Origin: Amycolatopsis mongoliensis
GTDB lineage: Bacteria; Actinomycetota; Actinomycetes; Mycobacteriales; Pseudonocardiaceae
DNA length: 64,000 nt
Direction of reading: 5' to 3'
Assembly: GCF_030285665.1 (NCBI RefSeq)
Contig: NZ_CP127295.1
Coordinates: forward strand, 3,224,001 to 3,288,000
The translations under genes and the position numbers were made by a program. Each line of letters starts with the position of its first letter. Position 1 is the first letter of the stretch. Under the pieces are notes generated by a model. That model made no database searches and had not been told where the DNA came from. It saw only the letters and a program-made list of their open reading frames with translations. Shown in pieces: positions 39,819 through 48,604 of the stretch.

Positions 39819-40580
39819 TCACGCCCAGGAGAACCGCCACAGCCGCGACTGCACCAACCCCGACGCGTACTCGCGCAGGTTCCCCGGCTGCCCCGCGAAG
39901 GTCGGCAGGCTGAACGCCCGGTGCTCCGCCGCCACCGTCAAGGCCCGTGCCTGGTTTCGGGGTGGCGCCGACACCGACAGCTCCAGCGTGTCGAACCCCA
40001 GCACCACCAGCGTCGCGCCGAAGCGGTCCTCCCAGCTGCGCAGCACCGCGGACAGCTCGGCCACCTGGTCCGTGCACTTGATCATGCCCGTCCAGCCCAG
40101 CAGGGCCGGGATGTCCGCCGGCCGCTCGGTCTGGACCAGACCCAGCCGGTGCGGGGCGCGCGACGCCAGGATCGAGCCCGTGTTGCCCGCTTCCGCCAGC
40201 GGGTCGGACCTGCGGGGGCTTCGCTTGGCCAGACCCGGGAACCGCGCGCCGAACGGGCGGAGGCACGCGCCGTCGCAGCAGGAACCGTCCCACCAGCGGG
40301 CCAGGGCTCCCGCCGCGTCCGCCGCCGGGACCCGGTGGCCCGCCGGGGCCAGGCGGCCGCGGTCGTCGATCCAGTCCTCGCCGTTCGCCGCGAAGCGCTG
40401 GTCGTGCGGGATCAGCACCGGCCACAACCCCGACCGCTCGAACTCGGCCACGCAGCCGAGGTAGCGCTCGGGCCGGGTCAGCGGCAGGTCGGACACCCAC
40501 AGCCGGCCGTGCCACGATCCCGGTGGCAGGGTCTGGACCGGCGGCGCGGGCGTACCGGGGCGGAGCGGTGCGATGGTCAT
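39819..40580 (-). CDS. DUF4253-domain protein behind LexA boxes
   Basis: The 253-residue protein has a C-terminal DUF4253 region (about 135-253), recognised from LLGWTGMIKCTDQVAELSAV, WEDRFGATLVVLGFDTLELS and AAEHRAFSLPTF. The N-terminal half has a Cys pair (GSCCDGACLRPFG) and no known domain. Function is unknown. Two LexA-type sites lie 11-52 bases before the ATG at 40580, so the gene is probably induced by DNA damage. The DNA repair helicase XPB gene is its neighbour, separated by two short open frames on the other strand. Confidence 0.75.
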   Translation of the reverse strand: MTIAPLRPGTPAPPVQTLPPGSWHGRLWVSDLPLTRPERYLGCVAEFERSGLWPVLIPHDQRFAANGEDWIDDRGRLAPAGHRVPAADAAGALARWWDGSCCDGACLRPFGARFPGLAKRSPRRSDPLAEAGNTGSILASRAPHRLGLVQTERPADIPALLGWTGMIKCTDQVAELSAVLRSWEDRFGATLVVLGFDTLELSVSAPPRNQARALTVAAEHRAFSLPTFAGQPGNLREYASGLVQSRLWRFSWA

Positions 40581-40590
40581 GGACGTCCCC

Positions 40591-40606
40591 TCGAACTTGT
40601 GTTCGG
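40591..40606. promoter_or_regulatory. LexA/SOS box, one mismatch
   Basis: TCGAACTTGTGTTCGG matches the actinobacterial SOS box TCGAAC-N4-GTTCGA except for the last base. It is 10 bases before the DUF4253 start. Confidence 0.75.
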
Positions 40607-40616
40607 CTGGTGCATG

Positions 40617-40632
40617 TCGAACAGTAGTTCGA
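40617..40632. promoter_or_regulatory. LexA/SOS box, perfect match
   Basis: TCGAACAGTAGTTCGA is an exact TCGAAC-N4-GTTCGA site, 10 bases from the first box. The pair lies between DUF4253 and the short plus-strand frames and could control either direction. Confidence 0.85.
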
Positions 40633-40718
40633 GGGTCCGACAATTTCCAGCGATCCACCCGCTCATCCGTTCGAGTGAATCCACAAATCCGCAGGTCAGA
40701 GCTATGGGAGGGACGTCT

Positions 40719-40751
40719 GTGGCGAAAGTTGTTCCTGTGACGATTCGCTAG
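40719..40751 (+). CDS. Possible 10-residue leader peptide
   Basis: A GTG with the strong site GGGAGGGA five bases before it opens a frame encoding MAKVVPVTIR and ends at TAG. The frame uses codons rare at this GC content (GTT, CCT, ATT). It could be a leader peptide or chance. It lies 87 bases after the LexA boxes. Confidence 0.3.
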   Translation: MAKVVPVTIR

Positions 40752-40763
40752 GCCGAAGGAGGG

Positions 40764-40847
40764 ATGACGGCCCGGTGTGGTCGCCCACGCCGGTCAGCAG
40801 ACGGAGGCGTGCGCCCGCCGGATCGATGCGGGACGACCCCAGCGTGA
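40764..40847 (+). CDS. Possible 27-residue small protein
   Basis: GAAGGAGGG at 40755-40763 abuts the ATG at 40764. The frame encodes 27 residues, Arg/Gly/Pro-rich with two cysteines (MTARCGRPRRS at the start), and ends 2 bases before the XPB stop on the other strand. The ribosome binding site is strong but the spacing is too short. Coding status is uncertain. Confidence 0.28.
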   Translation: MTARCGRPRRSADGGVRPPDRCGTTPA

Positions 40848-40849
40848 AC

Positions 40850-42496
40850 TCAGAGCGGCCGAAGCAGGTCGTCCGCGTCCACGATGTGGTACGCGTACCC
40901 CTGCTCCGCCAAGAACCGCTGCCGGTGTGCCGCGTACTCCGTGTCGACCGTGTCGCGCGAGACGATCGAATAGAAGTGCGCCTGACGGCCGTCGCCCTTC
41001 GGGCGCAGGAGCCGTCCGAGCCGCTGGGCCTCCTCCTGGCGGGAGCCGAACGTTCCCGAGATCTGGATCGCCACCGAGGCCTCGGGCAGGTCGATCGAGA
41101 AGTTCGCGACCTTCGACACCACCAGCGTCTTGATCTCGCCCCGGCGGAACTTGTCGAACAGCTCTTCGCGCTCCTTGTTGCGGGTCGCGCCCTGGATCAC
41201 CGGGGCGTCGAGCTCGTCGCCGAGCATCTCGAGCTGGTCGAGGTACGCCCCGATCACCAGGGTCGGCTCGCCGGCGTGCTTCTCCACGATGGACTTGATC
41301 ACCGGGGTCTTCGTCAGCGCCGTCGCGGCCAGCTTGTACCGCTCGTCGGCCTCGGCCGTGGCGTACTCCAGGCGTTCCGCGTCGGTCAGCGTCACGCGGA
41401 CCTCGGTGCACTCCGCCGGCGCGATCCAGCCCTGCGCCTCGATGTCGCGCCACGGCACGTCGTAGCGCTTCGGGCCGATCAGCGAGAAGACGTCACCTTC
41501 GCGGCCGTCTTCGCGCACCAGCGTCGCGGTCAGGCCGAGCCGCCGCCGGGACTGCAGGTCCGCCGTCATCCGGAACACCGGCGCCGGCAGCAGGTGCACC
41601 TCGTCGTAGACGACCAGGCCCCAGTCGCGCGAGTCGAACAGCTCCAGGTGCCGGTACTCGCCCTTGGTCTTGCGCGTGATCACCTGGTAGGTCGCGATGG
41701 TGACCGGCCGGATCTCCTTCTTCTCGCCGGAGTACTCGCCGATCTCCTCCTCGGTCAGCGACGTCCGCGCGATCAGCTCGCGCTTCCACTGCCGCCCGGC
41801 GACGGTGTTCGTCACCAGGATCAGCGTCGTGGCCTGCGCGCGAGCCATCGCCGCCGCGCCGACCAGCGTCTTCCCGGCGCCGCACGGCAGCACGACGACG
41901 CCGGAGCCGCCCGCCCAGAACGCCTCCGCGGCCATCCGCTGGTAGTCGCGCAGGTGCCAGTCCTGCTCGTCGAGCGCGATCGGGTGCGCTTCGCCGTCCA
42001 CGTACCCGGCGAGGTCCTCGGCCGGCCAGCCGACCTTCAGCAGCGCCTGCTTCAGCCGCCCGCGCTCGGACGGGTGCACGAGGACGGTGTCCTCGTCGAT
42101 CCGGGCGCCGAGCATCGGGCTGATCTTCTTGTTCCGGACGACCTCGGTCAGCACCGCGCGGTCGGTGGTCGACATGACGAGGCCGTGCGCCGGGTGGTTG
42201 GCGATCTGCAGCCTGCCGAACCGGCCCATCACGTCGACGACGTCGATCAGCAGCGGCTGCGGCACGGGGAAGCGCGAGTACGTCGTCAGCGCGTCGACGA
42301 CCTGCTCGGCGTCGTGGCCCGCGGCACGCGCGTTCCACAAGGCCAGCGGCGTGATCCGGTAGGTGTGGACGTGCTCCGGAGCCCGTTCGAGCTCGGCGAA
42401 CGGCGCGATCGCGACGCGCGCGTCGCCGGCCTGGGCGTGGTCGACCTCCAGGAGCACGGTCTTGTCGGACTGGACGATCAGCGGGCCATCAGTCAC
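40850..42496 (-). CDS. DNA repair helicase XPB
   Basis: The 548-residue superfamily 2 helicase matches the bacterial/archaeal XPB type (Rv0861c in M. tuberculosis). Residues 1-190 form the N-terminal damage-recognition region. Helicase motifs follow: LPCGAGKTLVGAAAM (Walker A, about 212), DEVHLLPAP, LGLTATLVREDGREGDVF containing the RED motif, and the second RecA domain with QRLGRLLRPKGDGRQ. It unwinds DNA 3' to 5' in repair. The DUF4253 gene with its SOS sites lies downstream on the same strand. Confidence 0.94.
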   Translation of the reverse strand: MTDGPLIVQSDKTVLLEVDHAQAGDARVAIAPFAELERAPEHVHTYRITPLALWNARAAGHDAEQVVDALTTYSRFPVPQPLLIDVVDVMGRFGRLQIANHPAHGLVMSTTDRAVLTEVVRNKKISPMLGARIDEDTVLVHPSERGRLKQALLKVGWPAEDLAGYVDGEAHPIALDEQDWHLRDYQRMAAEAFWAGGSGVVVLPCGAGKTLVGAAAMARAQATTLILVTNTVAGRQWKRELIARTSLTEEEIGEYSGEKKEIRPVTIATYQVITRKTKGEYRHLELFDSRDWGLVVYDEVHLLPAPVFRMTADLQSRRRLGLTATLVREDGREGDVFSLIGPKRYDVPWRDIEAQGWIAPAECTEVRVTLTDAERLEYATAEADERYKLAATALTKTPVIKSIVEKHAGEPTLVIGAYLDQLEMLGDELDAPVIQGATRNKEREELFDKFRRGEIKTLVVSKVANFSIDLPEASVAIQISGTFGSRQEEAQRLGRLLRPKGDGRQAHFYSIVSRDTVDTEYAAHRQRFLAEQGYAYHIVDADDLLRPL

Positions 42497-42586
42497 AACT
42501 ACTGTTATACGTGGCTCGCTCCGGCCCGCTCCCGTCGCGGGGTCGCCGGTGGGCCGCCACGGCCGAGGGGATCACTGGAGGGCACG

Positions 42587-43210
42587 TTGACCACACCACC
42601 GTTCGACGACAACCCGTTCCGGTCGCCGGACTACGCGATGCCGTCCGCGCCGATGCCGGCGGTGCCCGGTCAGCAGCCGATCCCGCACTGGTTCACGACG
42701 AAGGTGAAGATCACGCTCGCCGCGTGCGTCATCCTGGCGTTGGGCCTGGGCTCACTGGGCGCGTTGAGCATCTACTGGATCGACCGCGCCGGCCCGCCGT
42801 CCGACGGCGACTGCCTCTACCTGACGCGGGAGAGCGGCGGCAAGCTCGCCTACCACCGCGTCGGCTGCGGCACGGACAACGCGACCTACAAGGTCGACGA
42901 CAGCTACACCGGGACCTTCCGCTGCGGCTCCGGCGACTACGTGCGGTTCCAGATCACCGGCACCGGCTCGGCCTCCCAGCGCACGCTCTGCCTGGCGCTG
43001 AACGTCAGCACCGGCGACTGCCTGCGCGACGTCGACGACCAGGCCACCATCGGCAAGGTGAGCTGCAACGACCCGGCGGCCAAGGAACGCGCCGAAGTCA
43101 TCACCGGCTACCGCGGCGACGAGAGCTGCGAGGACGCCGACCAGGTGCTGAGCTACCCCGGGCCGCCGCGCCGGACCGTGTGCCTGGCCCCGCCGGGCGA
43201 GAACATCTAG
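42587..43210 (+). CDS. LppU/SCO3897-like membrane-anchored protein
   Basis: The 207-residue protein starts at TTG (42587), with GGAGGG 5 bases before it; this start gives MTTPPFDDNPF. A Pro-rich N-terminus precedes one membrane helix at about 42-65. The outer domain has eight cysteines in regular spacing (GDCLYLT, RVGCG, FRCGSG, RTLCLAL, GDCLRD, SCNDP, SCEDAD, TVCLAP), suggesting four disulfides. The pattern fits the LppU/SCO3897 family as I remember it. Function is unknown. Confidence 0.7.
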   Translation: MTTPPFDDNPFRSPDYAMPSAPMPAVPGQQPIPHWFTTKVKITLAACVILALGLGSLGALSIYWIDRAGPPSDGDCLYLTRESGGKLAYHRVGCGTDNATYKVDDSYTGTFRCGSGDYVRFQITGTGSASQRTLCLALNVSTGDCLRDVDDQATIGKVSCNDPAAKERAEVITGYRGDESCEDADQVLSYPGPPRRTVCLAPPGENI

Positions 43211-43242
43211 CCGAACCACAGCCGGTAAGTCGCCGCCGAGAT

Positions 43243-43295
43243 GTCGTGAATGACTCATTCACTTCGTCTGAAGACATGAATGAGTCATTCACGAC
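43243..43295. terminator. 19-bp stem palindrome with inner hairpin
   Basis: GTCGTGAATGACTCATTCA and its exact complement (43277-43295) enclose CTTC-GTCT-GAAG, so a long double hairpin can form between two convergent genes. The stem itself contains the palindrome GAATGACTCATTC. It is a probable bidirectional terminator. Confidence 0.75.
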
Positions 43296-43314
43296 GTCCG
43301 GCTGCCGCCGGGAG

Positions 43315-44280
43315 CTAATACCCGTTCTGGTCCGGGAGCAGGGCCTGGACGTCGAGGCGGTTCGCGAGCTGGCCCGAGTTGTGCATCAGGTCCGCGACGC
43401 GCTGCAGGCGGATGCCGTTGAGCGAGGCCGGGTACGAGCCGAGCGAGATCAGGGCCGCCGTGGTCGTGTCGATGTCAGAGAACTTCGGCAGCGCGTCCCG
43501 GACGATGGCCGGGTCGGTCGCGCTCTGCTGGGCCGCGCCCAGTGCCGTGCGGAACGCCGCGAGCGTGCGGGGGTTGGCCTGCGCGAACGGCTTGGCCGAC
43601 GCGTAGGCGGACAGCGGGAAGTCGAGCGTCGCCCCGCGGGCGCCGTCGGCGAGGATGTGGGCGCCGAGGTCCTTCTCGGCGCGGGTGATGTACGGCTCGA
43701 TCATCAGCGCCGCGTCGACGTCGCCCGCCTGCAGGGACTGCGGCATCCGGTCGAATCCGACCTGCTTGAACTTGATCTTCGTCACGTCGACGCCGGCGGT
43801 GCCGAGCACCGAGCGCGCGGCCAGCGCGCCGACGTCGTCGAGCATGTTCACCGCGATCTCGGGCGACTTCTTCGACGTCGGCACGACGTAGTCCGAGCCG
43901 GGCAGGGTGACCAGCGCCATCGTGGTGGGGCCGGACGCGTAGGCCTCGCCCTGCAGCTGGACGGCCGTCCCGCCGGCTGCGGCGCGGAACAACGCGACGT
44001 CGGAGGCGAAGGTGACGTCGAGGTCGCCGGCGGCCAGCTTGGCCAGCCCGTCTTCGCCGCCGAGTTCGACGAGCTGCACGTTCAGCCCCGCCGCGCCGAA
44101 CCTGCCGGCCGCAACGGCGATCCGCAGCGGGGCCGTGTCGATGGCGTTGCCCACACCGACGCGCAGGGTGGTCCGTTCCAATGGCGGCGGGGCGGCCGGC
44201 GCGCCGGAAGAGAACACGCTGCACCCGGCGGTCGCCAGAAGCGCCGCCACCAGCGGAATCATCCGTCCGCGTCTGATCAT
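43315..44280 (-). CDS. Orphan NMT1/SsuA-like substrate-binding lipoprotein
   Basis: The 321-residue product has a lipoprotein signal (LLATAGC, Cys20) and a periplasmic-binding fold of the NMT1/THI5/SsuA type: TLRVGVGNAIDTAPLRIAVA, then LAAGDLDVTFASDVALFRA and GDVDAALMIEPYITRAEKD. Such proteins carry nitrate, sulfonates or pyrimidine precursors to ABC importers, but no permease or ATPase gene is near. It is divergent from a NIT-type sensor kinase with strong palindromes between. It is a paralogue of the binding protein at 56.7-57.7 kb (shared NP[RK]TLAAF and LQRVADLM/LQRVPDLL). It may act as a sensory binding protein for the kinase. Confidence 0.85.
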   Translation of the reverse strand: MIRRGRMIPLVAALLATAGCSVFSSGAPAAPPPLERTTLRVGVGNAIDTAPLRIAVAAGRFGAAGLNVQLVELGGEDGLAKLAAGDLDVTFASDVALFRAAAGGTAVQLQGEAYASGPTTMALVTLPGSDYVVPTSKKSPEIAVNMLDDVGALAARSVLGTAGVDVTKIKFKQVGFDRMPQSLQAGDVDAALMIEPYITRAEKDLGAHILADGARGATLDFPLSAYASAKPFAQANPRTLAAFRTALGAAQQSATDPAIVRDALPKFSDIDTTTAALISLGSYPASLNGIRLQRVADLMHNSGQLANRLDVQALLPDQNGY

Positions 44281-44296
44281 GAACCTTCACCTACCG

Positions 44297-44313
44297 CGAG
44301 AATCTGGTTCTCG
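44297..44313. promoter_or_regulatory. Palindrome between binding protein and kinase genes
   Basis: CGAGAA-TCTGG-TTCTCG lies 16 bases before the binding-protein start. It is a candidate operator of an unknown regulator. Confidence 0.5.
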
Positions 44314-44318
44314 TGCTG

Positions 44319-44346
44319 GATCGTATGGTCCGCGCCCCATACGATC
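44319..44346. promoter_or_regulatory. Perfect 10-bp-arm palindrome between binding protein and kinase genes
   Basis: GATCGTATGG and CCATACGATC are exact complements with eight bases between. With the site at 44297 it makes two adjacent dyads in the divergent promoter region. It is a strong operator candidate. Confidence 0.65.
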
Positions 44347-44467
44347 GCGGGCAGGGCCGTATCGCGCCAGCGCGGCTTTCGGATCTTCATGGAGCGGGCT
44401 ACCGTTCAGTAGGTTCGAGGTGTCGTCGGATCCGTGGGTTCCCTCCCGCGGCGGAAAAGGAAACCAG

Positions 44468-47209
44468 GTGACCCGTCGCGAGAAGCGTCCCCGCAAGGGC
44501 GGCGACGCGGCGGATCCACGTTCGGCCGGCGGCCGGTGGCGGCTCCGCAACTGGCGTCTCGGCACGAAGCTCTTCGCCGTCCTCCTCATCCCCGCGCTGG
44601 CGGTGATCGCGCTCGTCGGCCTGCGGGTCAGCTCGGACCTGCGGGACGCCCGGCAGCTCGCGGAGTTCGCCACGCGCGGCCGCGTCGACAGCACGATCGC
44701 CGAAGCCCTGCACGAGCTGCAGCGCGAACGCGACCTCACCGTCCGGTTCGTCGCCCAGGACCGCCAGGGCGACACCGCCGACCTCACCGGTCAGCGCAAA
44801 CGCGTCGACCAGGCGATCGGCACGTTCGAACGGACCCTGGCCGACAGTAAACCCCGGCTCGACGCCAAGGCGGCGGAAAGCCTGCAGCAGACCGACGACC
44901 GGCTGCGCGTTCTGGGCGGTCTCCGCTTCTCCGCGGAGCATTCGGCGTTCCCCGCCGACGCCGTGCTGCGCTCCTACAGCGAGCTGATCTCCGGCCTGCT
45001 CGACATCAGCGACTCGGCCGCCGCCGACGTCTCGGACCCGGAGCTCGCCCGGCTGCGCCTGGCCGGCAACGCGCTGGCCCGGATCAAGGACCAGATGTCG
45101 GTCAAGCGCGCGGTGCTGGCCGAGGCGCTCGCCGAAGGCAGCCTGAACCGCGACCGCACGCGCGCGCTGCTCGGCGCCGAAGCCGAGCTCGCCGCCGCGC
45201 GCAACGACTACCGCACCTTCGCGACGCCCGAACAGCAGCGGATGTTCGACGACACGGTGATCGGCCTGGTCGTCGACATCGGCAACGACATGGTCGAATC
45301 CGCGCTCACCCGCACCGAGAACGGCCAGAACCTCAACGGCCTCGACCCGAACCAGTGGGACGTCTCGGCCACGCACACGGTGAACCTCGCCCACCAGGTG
45401 CAGCAGGCGCTGCTGGTCCAGTTGCAGGAACGCACGGACGCCCTGGCGGCGCAGGCGCGCGCGGCGGCGATCTGGGACGGCGGCGTCGTGCTCGGCGTTC
45501 TGCTCGTCGCGGGCGTGCTGTCGGTCGTCATCGCCCGGTCCCTGTTGCGCCCTTTGCGGATCCTGCGCCGGACCGCCCTCGAAGTCGCCGAGCACCGGCT
45601 GCCCGCGGCCGTGCAGAACCTGCTCACCGACCCCGAACCCGCCCCGGAGAACCTGCGGAAACGGCTCGCCGTCGCGCCGGTCCCGGTGTTCACGCGCGAA
45701 GAGCTCGGCCAGGTGGCGCGCGCGTTCGACGCCGTGCACGGGGAAGCCGTCCGGCTCGCCGGCGAGCAGGCGATGCTGCGCGAGAACGTCAACGCGATGT
45801 TCGTCAACCTCTCGCAGCGCAGCCAGGACCTCGTCGAGCGGCAGCTGTCCGTGCTCGACCGGATGGAGGCCGACGAGCAGGACCCGGACACCCTCGCCGG
45901 GCTGTTCGAGCTCGACCACCTCGCGACGCGGATGCGGCGCAACAGCGAGAACCTGCTGGTGCTTTCGGGCCAGGACTCGACGCGCGAGGACGCCGGCGCC
46001 GTCTCGGCCGACGAGATCATCGGCGCCGCGCTCTCGGAGGTCGAGCACTACCAGCGCATCGAGCTCGGCCCGGCACCGCAGGTCGCCGTCCGCGGCGAGG
46101 CCGTCAACGACCTCGTGCACGTCATTTCGGAGCTGCTGGAGAACGCGACGCGGTACTCGCGCGACGCTCCGGTCACCGTCGCGAGCGCCGAAACCCACGA
46201 CGGCGACTGGCAGCTCGAGATCATCGACCGCGGCGCCGGCATGCCGCAGGCCGAGATCGACCGCACCAACGCGCGGCTCGCGCACCCGCCGGACGTCGAC
46301 GTCGAGGTGTCCCGCCGGATGGGCCTGTTCGTGGTCGCGACGCTGGCCACGCGCCACCGCATCGACGTCAGCCTGAGCTCGGGCCGGGACGGCGGGCTGG
46401 TCGCGACCGTGCTGGTGCCGGCCGCGCTGATCGTCGAGCTGCCGCCGATGCCGGGCCCGCCCCCGCCCGCCGAGCCGGCCGCGGCCCCCGAACCGGAGCT
46501 GCTGGCGCCGCTGGCCCCGCTCACGCCGCCGGAACCCGAGCCGGAGCCCGAGCCTGAGCCGGAGGAGCTGACCCCGCCGTCGATCGAGGCGGGCCCGCTG
46601 CGCCGGGCCCCGGTGGTGGCCCGCGAGCCCGGCCCCGAATGGCCGACCGCGGACGACGACTCGCACCTGGACCTCGACGCCCCGACCGAGCGGATGCCGG
46701 CCTACCGCGACGTCCTGTCGCGCTGGTTCGACGCGGCCGCGGCGCCCGGGGCGGCGGCCGCGCCCGAGGTACCGCGACCGCCTGCCGAACCGCTTCCGGT
46801 GGCCCAGGAGCCCCGGCCCGCCGAGCCCCAGCCGAGGCACGCGCTCTCGGCGGCCCCGCCGCCGCCACCACCACCTCCGCCGCCTCCGCCGGTCGTCGCG
46901 CCGGTGGCGGCCGAACCGAACCCGGACGACGAGGACACCGAACCGCAGATGGCGCCCGTCTCGCCTCCGGCCGCGATCGAGCCCGACTACGAGTGGCCGA
47001 CGCCGGCCGAGCTGGAGCAGGAGGACGGCGCCGAGGACACCTGGCCGTTCCTCCAGGCCGCCGATTCGGCGGCGAGCCCCGGATCGGTGCCGGAGCAGCG
47101 GCCGATACTCTCTCTTTCCCCGGAAGCGGTACGCGAGCGGATGACGAGCCTTCAAGGCGGCTTCCGGCGAGGGCGGCACGCGAGGGGAGACGACACCCGG
47201 AACCAGTGA
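44468..47209 (+). CDS. Conservon-type sensor kinase with NIT-like input domain, orphan
   Basis: The 913-residue protein has membrane helices at about 34-53 and 335-357 around an extracellular alpha-helical region with the NIT-like signature LHELQRERDLTVRFVAQD. A HAMP-like stretch (RPLRILRRTALEVAEHRLP) follows. The phosphoacceptor-like helix is [20 protein letters not shown] at about 480-500, and the HATPase domain has ELLENATRYS and DRGAGMP. The last 250 residues are rich in Pro, Glu and Ala, with conserved short motifs near the end (RMPAYRDVLSRWF, GGFRRGRHA). It resembles CvnA, but no roadblock, DUF742 or GTPase genes follow. The GTG at 44468 sits behind AAAAGGAAACCAG. Confidence 0.88.
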   Translation: MTRREKRPRKGGDAADPRSAGGRWRLRNWRLGTKLFAVLLIPALAVIALVGLRVSSDLRDARQLAEFATRGRVDSTIAEALHELQRERDLTVRFVAQDRQGDTADLTGQRKRVDQAIGTFERTLADSKPRLDAKAAESLQQTDDRLRVLGGLRFSAEHSAFPADAVLRSYSELISGLLDISDSAAADVSDPELARLRLAGNALARIKDQMSVKRAVLAEALAEGSLNRDRTRALLGAEAELAAARNDYRTFATPEQQRMFDDTVIGLVVDIGNDMVESALTRTENGQNLNGLDPNQWDVSATHTVNLAHQVQQALLVQLQERTDALAAQARAAAIWDGGVVLGVLLVAGVLSVVIARSLLRPLRILRRTALEVAEHRLPAAVQNLLTDPEPAPENLRKRLAVAPVPVFTREELGQVARAFDAVHGEAVRLAGEQAMLRENVNAMFVNLSQRSQDLVERQLSVLDRMEADEQDPDTLAGLFELDHLATRMRRNSENLLVLSGQDSTREDAGAVSADEIIGAALSEVEHYQRIELGPAPQVAVRGEAVNDLVHVISELLENATRYSRDAPVTVASAETHDGDWQLEIIDRGAGMPQAEIDRTNARLAHPPDVDVEVSRRMGLFVVATLATRHRIDVSLSSGRDGGLVATVLVPAALIVELPPMPGPPPPAEPAAAPEPELLAPLAPLTPPEPEPEPEPEPEELTPPSIEAGPLRRAPVVAREPGPEWPTADDDSHLDLDAPTERMPAYRDVLSRWFDAAAAPGAAAAPEVPRPPAEPLPVAQEPRPAEPQPRHALSAAPPPPPPPPPPPPVVAPVAAEPNPDDEDTEPQMAPVSPPAAIEPDYEWPTPAELEQEDGAEDTWPFLQAADSAASPGSVPEQRPILSLSPEAVRERMTSLQGGFRRGRHARGDDTRNQ

Positions 47210-47221
47210 AACGGATGAGGC

Positions 47222-47899
47222 ATGAGCTCGAAGACGCCCCTGCTGGAAGTGATCGCGCTGGACGCGGCGGACGCCGAAGGCGCGCAGGCGGGCGGGGCCG
47301 ACCGCCTCGAACTGGTGACGGACATGGCGCAGGACGGCCTGACGCCGTCGGTCGAGACGCTGCGTGACGTGCTGTCGGCGACCGACCTCCCGGTGCGGGT
47401 CATGCTGCGTGACAACGGATCCTTCGCCGTCGGCGACCTCGAGGGGCTGCGCGCCGACACCGCCAGGCTGATCGACGCGGGCGCGCGCGAGTTCGTCTTC
47501 GGGTTCCTCACCGTCGACAGCGAGATCGACCTGGACGCCTGCGAAGCGCTGATCAAGGAGGTCGACGGTCTGCCGTGGACGTTCCACCGCGCCATCGACC
47601 GCACGCGGGATCCCTTGCGCGCGTACGACCAGCTGGCCGAGCTCGGGTGTGACACCGTGCTCGCGGCCGGGCATCCGAACGGGGTAGCCAGTGGGCTTTC
47701 CGTGCTGCAGCGGCTCGCGCAGCGTGAGAGCGGCCCGTCCCTGCTGGTCGGTGGCGGCCTGCGCGCGCAGCAGGTGCACCTCTTGCGCGCGGGCGGGGTG
47801 CGCGGGTTCCACGTCGGAGGGGCCGTCCGGCCGGATGGCTGGCAGTCCTCTGTGGACGCCGAAACGGTGCGCACCTGGGTGGATCTCGTCAAATCCTGA
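47222..47899 (+). CDS. cutC: CutC family protein
   Basis: The 225-residue TIM-barrel protein has the CutC features LLEVIALDAADAEGAQAGGA and ADRLELV at the N-terminus, FVFGFLTVDSEIDLDAC, WTFHRAIDRTRDP and LVGGGLRAQQV. CutC was named for copper tolerance in E. coli; its biochemical activity is unclear. It starts 12 bases after the kinase stop, with the same direction, so the two may be co-transcribed. Confidence 0.88.
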   Translation: MSSKTPLLEVIALDAADAEGAQAGGADRLELVTDMAQDGLTPSVETLRDVLSATDLPVRVMLRDNGSFAVGDLEGLRADTARLIDAGAREFVFGFLTVDSEIDLDACEALIKEVDGLPWTFHRAIDRTRDPLRAYDQLAELGCDTVLAAGHPNGVASGLSVLQRLAQRESGPSLLVGGGLRAQQVHLLRAGGVRGFHVGGAVRPDGWQSSVDAETVRTWVDLVKS

Positions 47900-48391
47900 G
47901 GATCTGCGGAAGCCGTACGGCGTGTGGGTGCCTCGATTGGAAATCCGCAGCGGGCAGGCGGACAATTGCGTTATCCGCCAGCCGGTTATACCAGTATCGG
48001 TTCCGTGAATCTGTGAAATGAAATTGCATTCGCGTCTTGCGAATGACTGTTCACCACCGCTTGTGCAGCTGCACGTGCGTTACTGTGGTTGGGCTGCTTG
48101 GCGGCTGAATCCGTGGCACCTGCCGGTTATTGTTGGCGAAGTCGGGCTCTGTCGACGGTGACAATCGGCGACTCCAGTGAATTTCGACACCCTGGACCTC
48201 GGTGTCGCCAATTGTTTGGAATGTGCAGGAGGCGACGTCGTGGGTGCACGTATTCGGTTCGGGGTCGGCCCGGCGAGAAGCCATCCGGAAACCAGGATGG
48301 CGACCATCCGGTGGATTTCTGTCGCGCGGGGGCGGCTGATTCCCCGCGGAGATCGCCCGAGTTCGCCCGGAATGAGCCGGAAGGTCGAATC
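47900..48391. other. AT-richer non-coding stretch
   Basis: About 490 bases hold no convincing gene. The first half is clearly lower in GC than its surroundings (for example TGAAATGAAATTGCATTCG near 48017). A small dyad CATTCGC-GTCTT-GCGAATG lies at 48028-48046. The promoter of the next two genes probably lies here. Confidence 0.5.
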
Positions 48392-48604
48392 GTGACCGGT
48401 GCGATACCGCGTCAACGCGGAACCGAAACCTCCGAAGACGAGTTCGCGAAGCTGGGGCTCGGCGGCTCGCTCGCCCTCACCGGCTTGCTGGCCGCCGTCA
48501 AGATCGCGGAAACCGCCACGGGCGTGGTGCTGACCGCCGCCGGGGTACTGCCCGGCGCCAGCCCCGCGAAGGGACGGGCTCCGGCCTGGCCCGGCGGGGA
48601 ATGA
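48392..48604 (+). CDS. Small hypothetical protein with hydrophobic segment
   Basis: From GTG at 48392 (AAGG upstream) the frame gives 70 residues: a polar start (MTGAIPRQRGTETSEDEF), a hydrophobic part LGLGGSLALTGLLAAVKIAE at about 21-40 with a second at 42-56, and a short tail. No family is known to me. Its stop overlaps the ATG of the TPR gene, so the pair is probably an operon. Confidence 0.5.
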   Translation: MTGAIPRQRGTETSEDEFAKLGLGGSLALTGLLAAVKIAETATGVVLTAAGVLPGASPAKGRAPAWPGGE

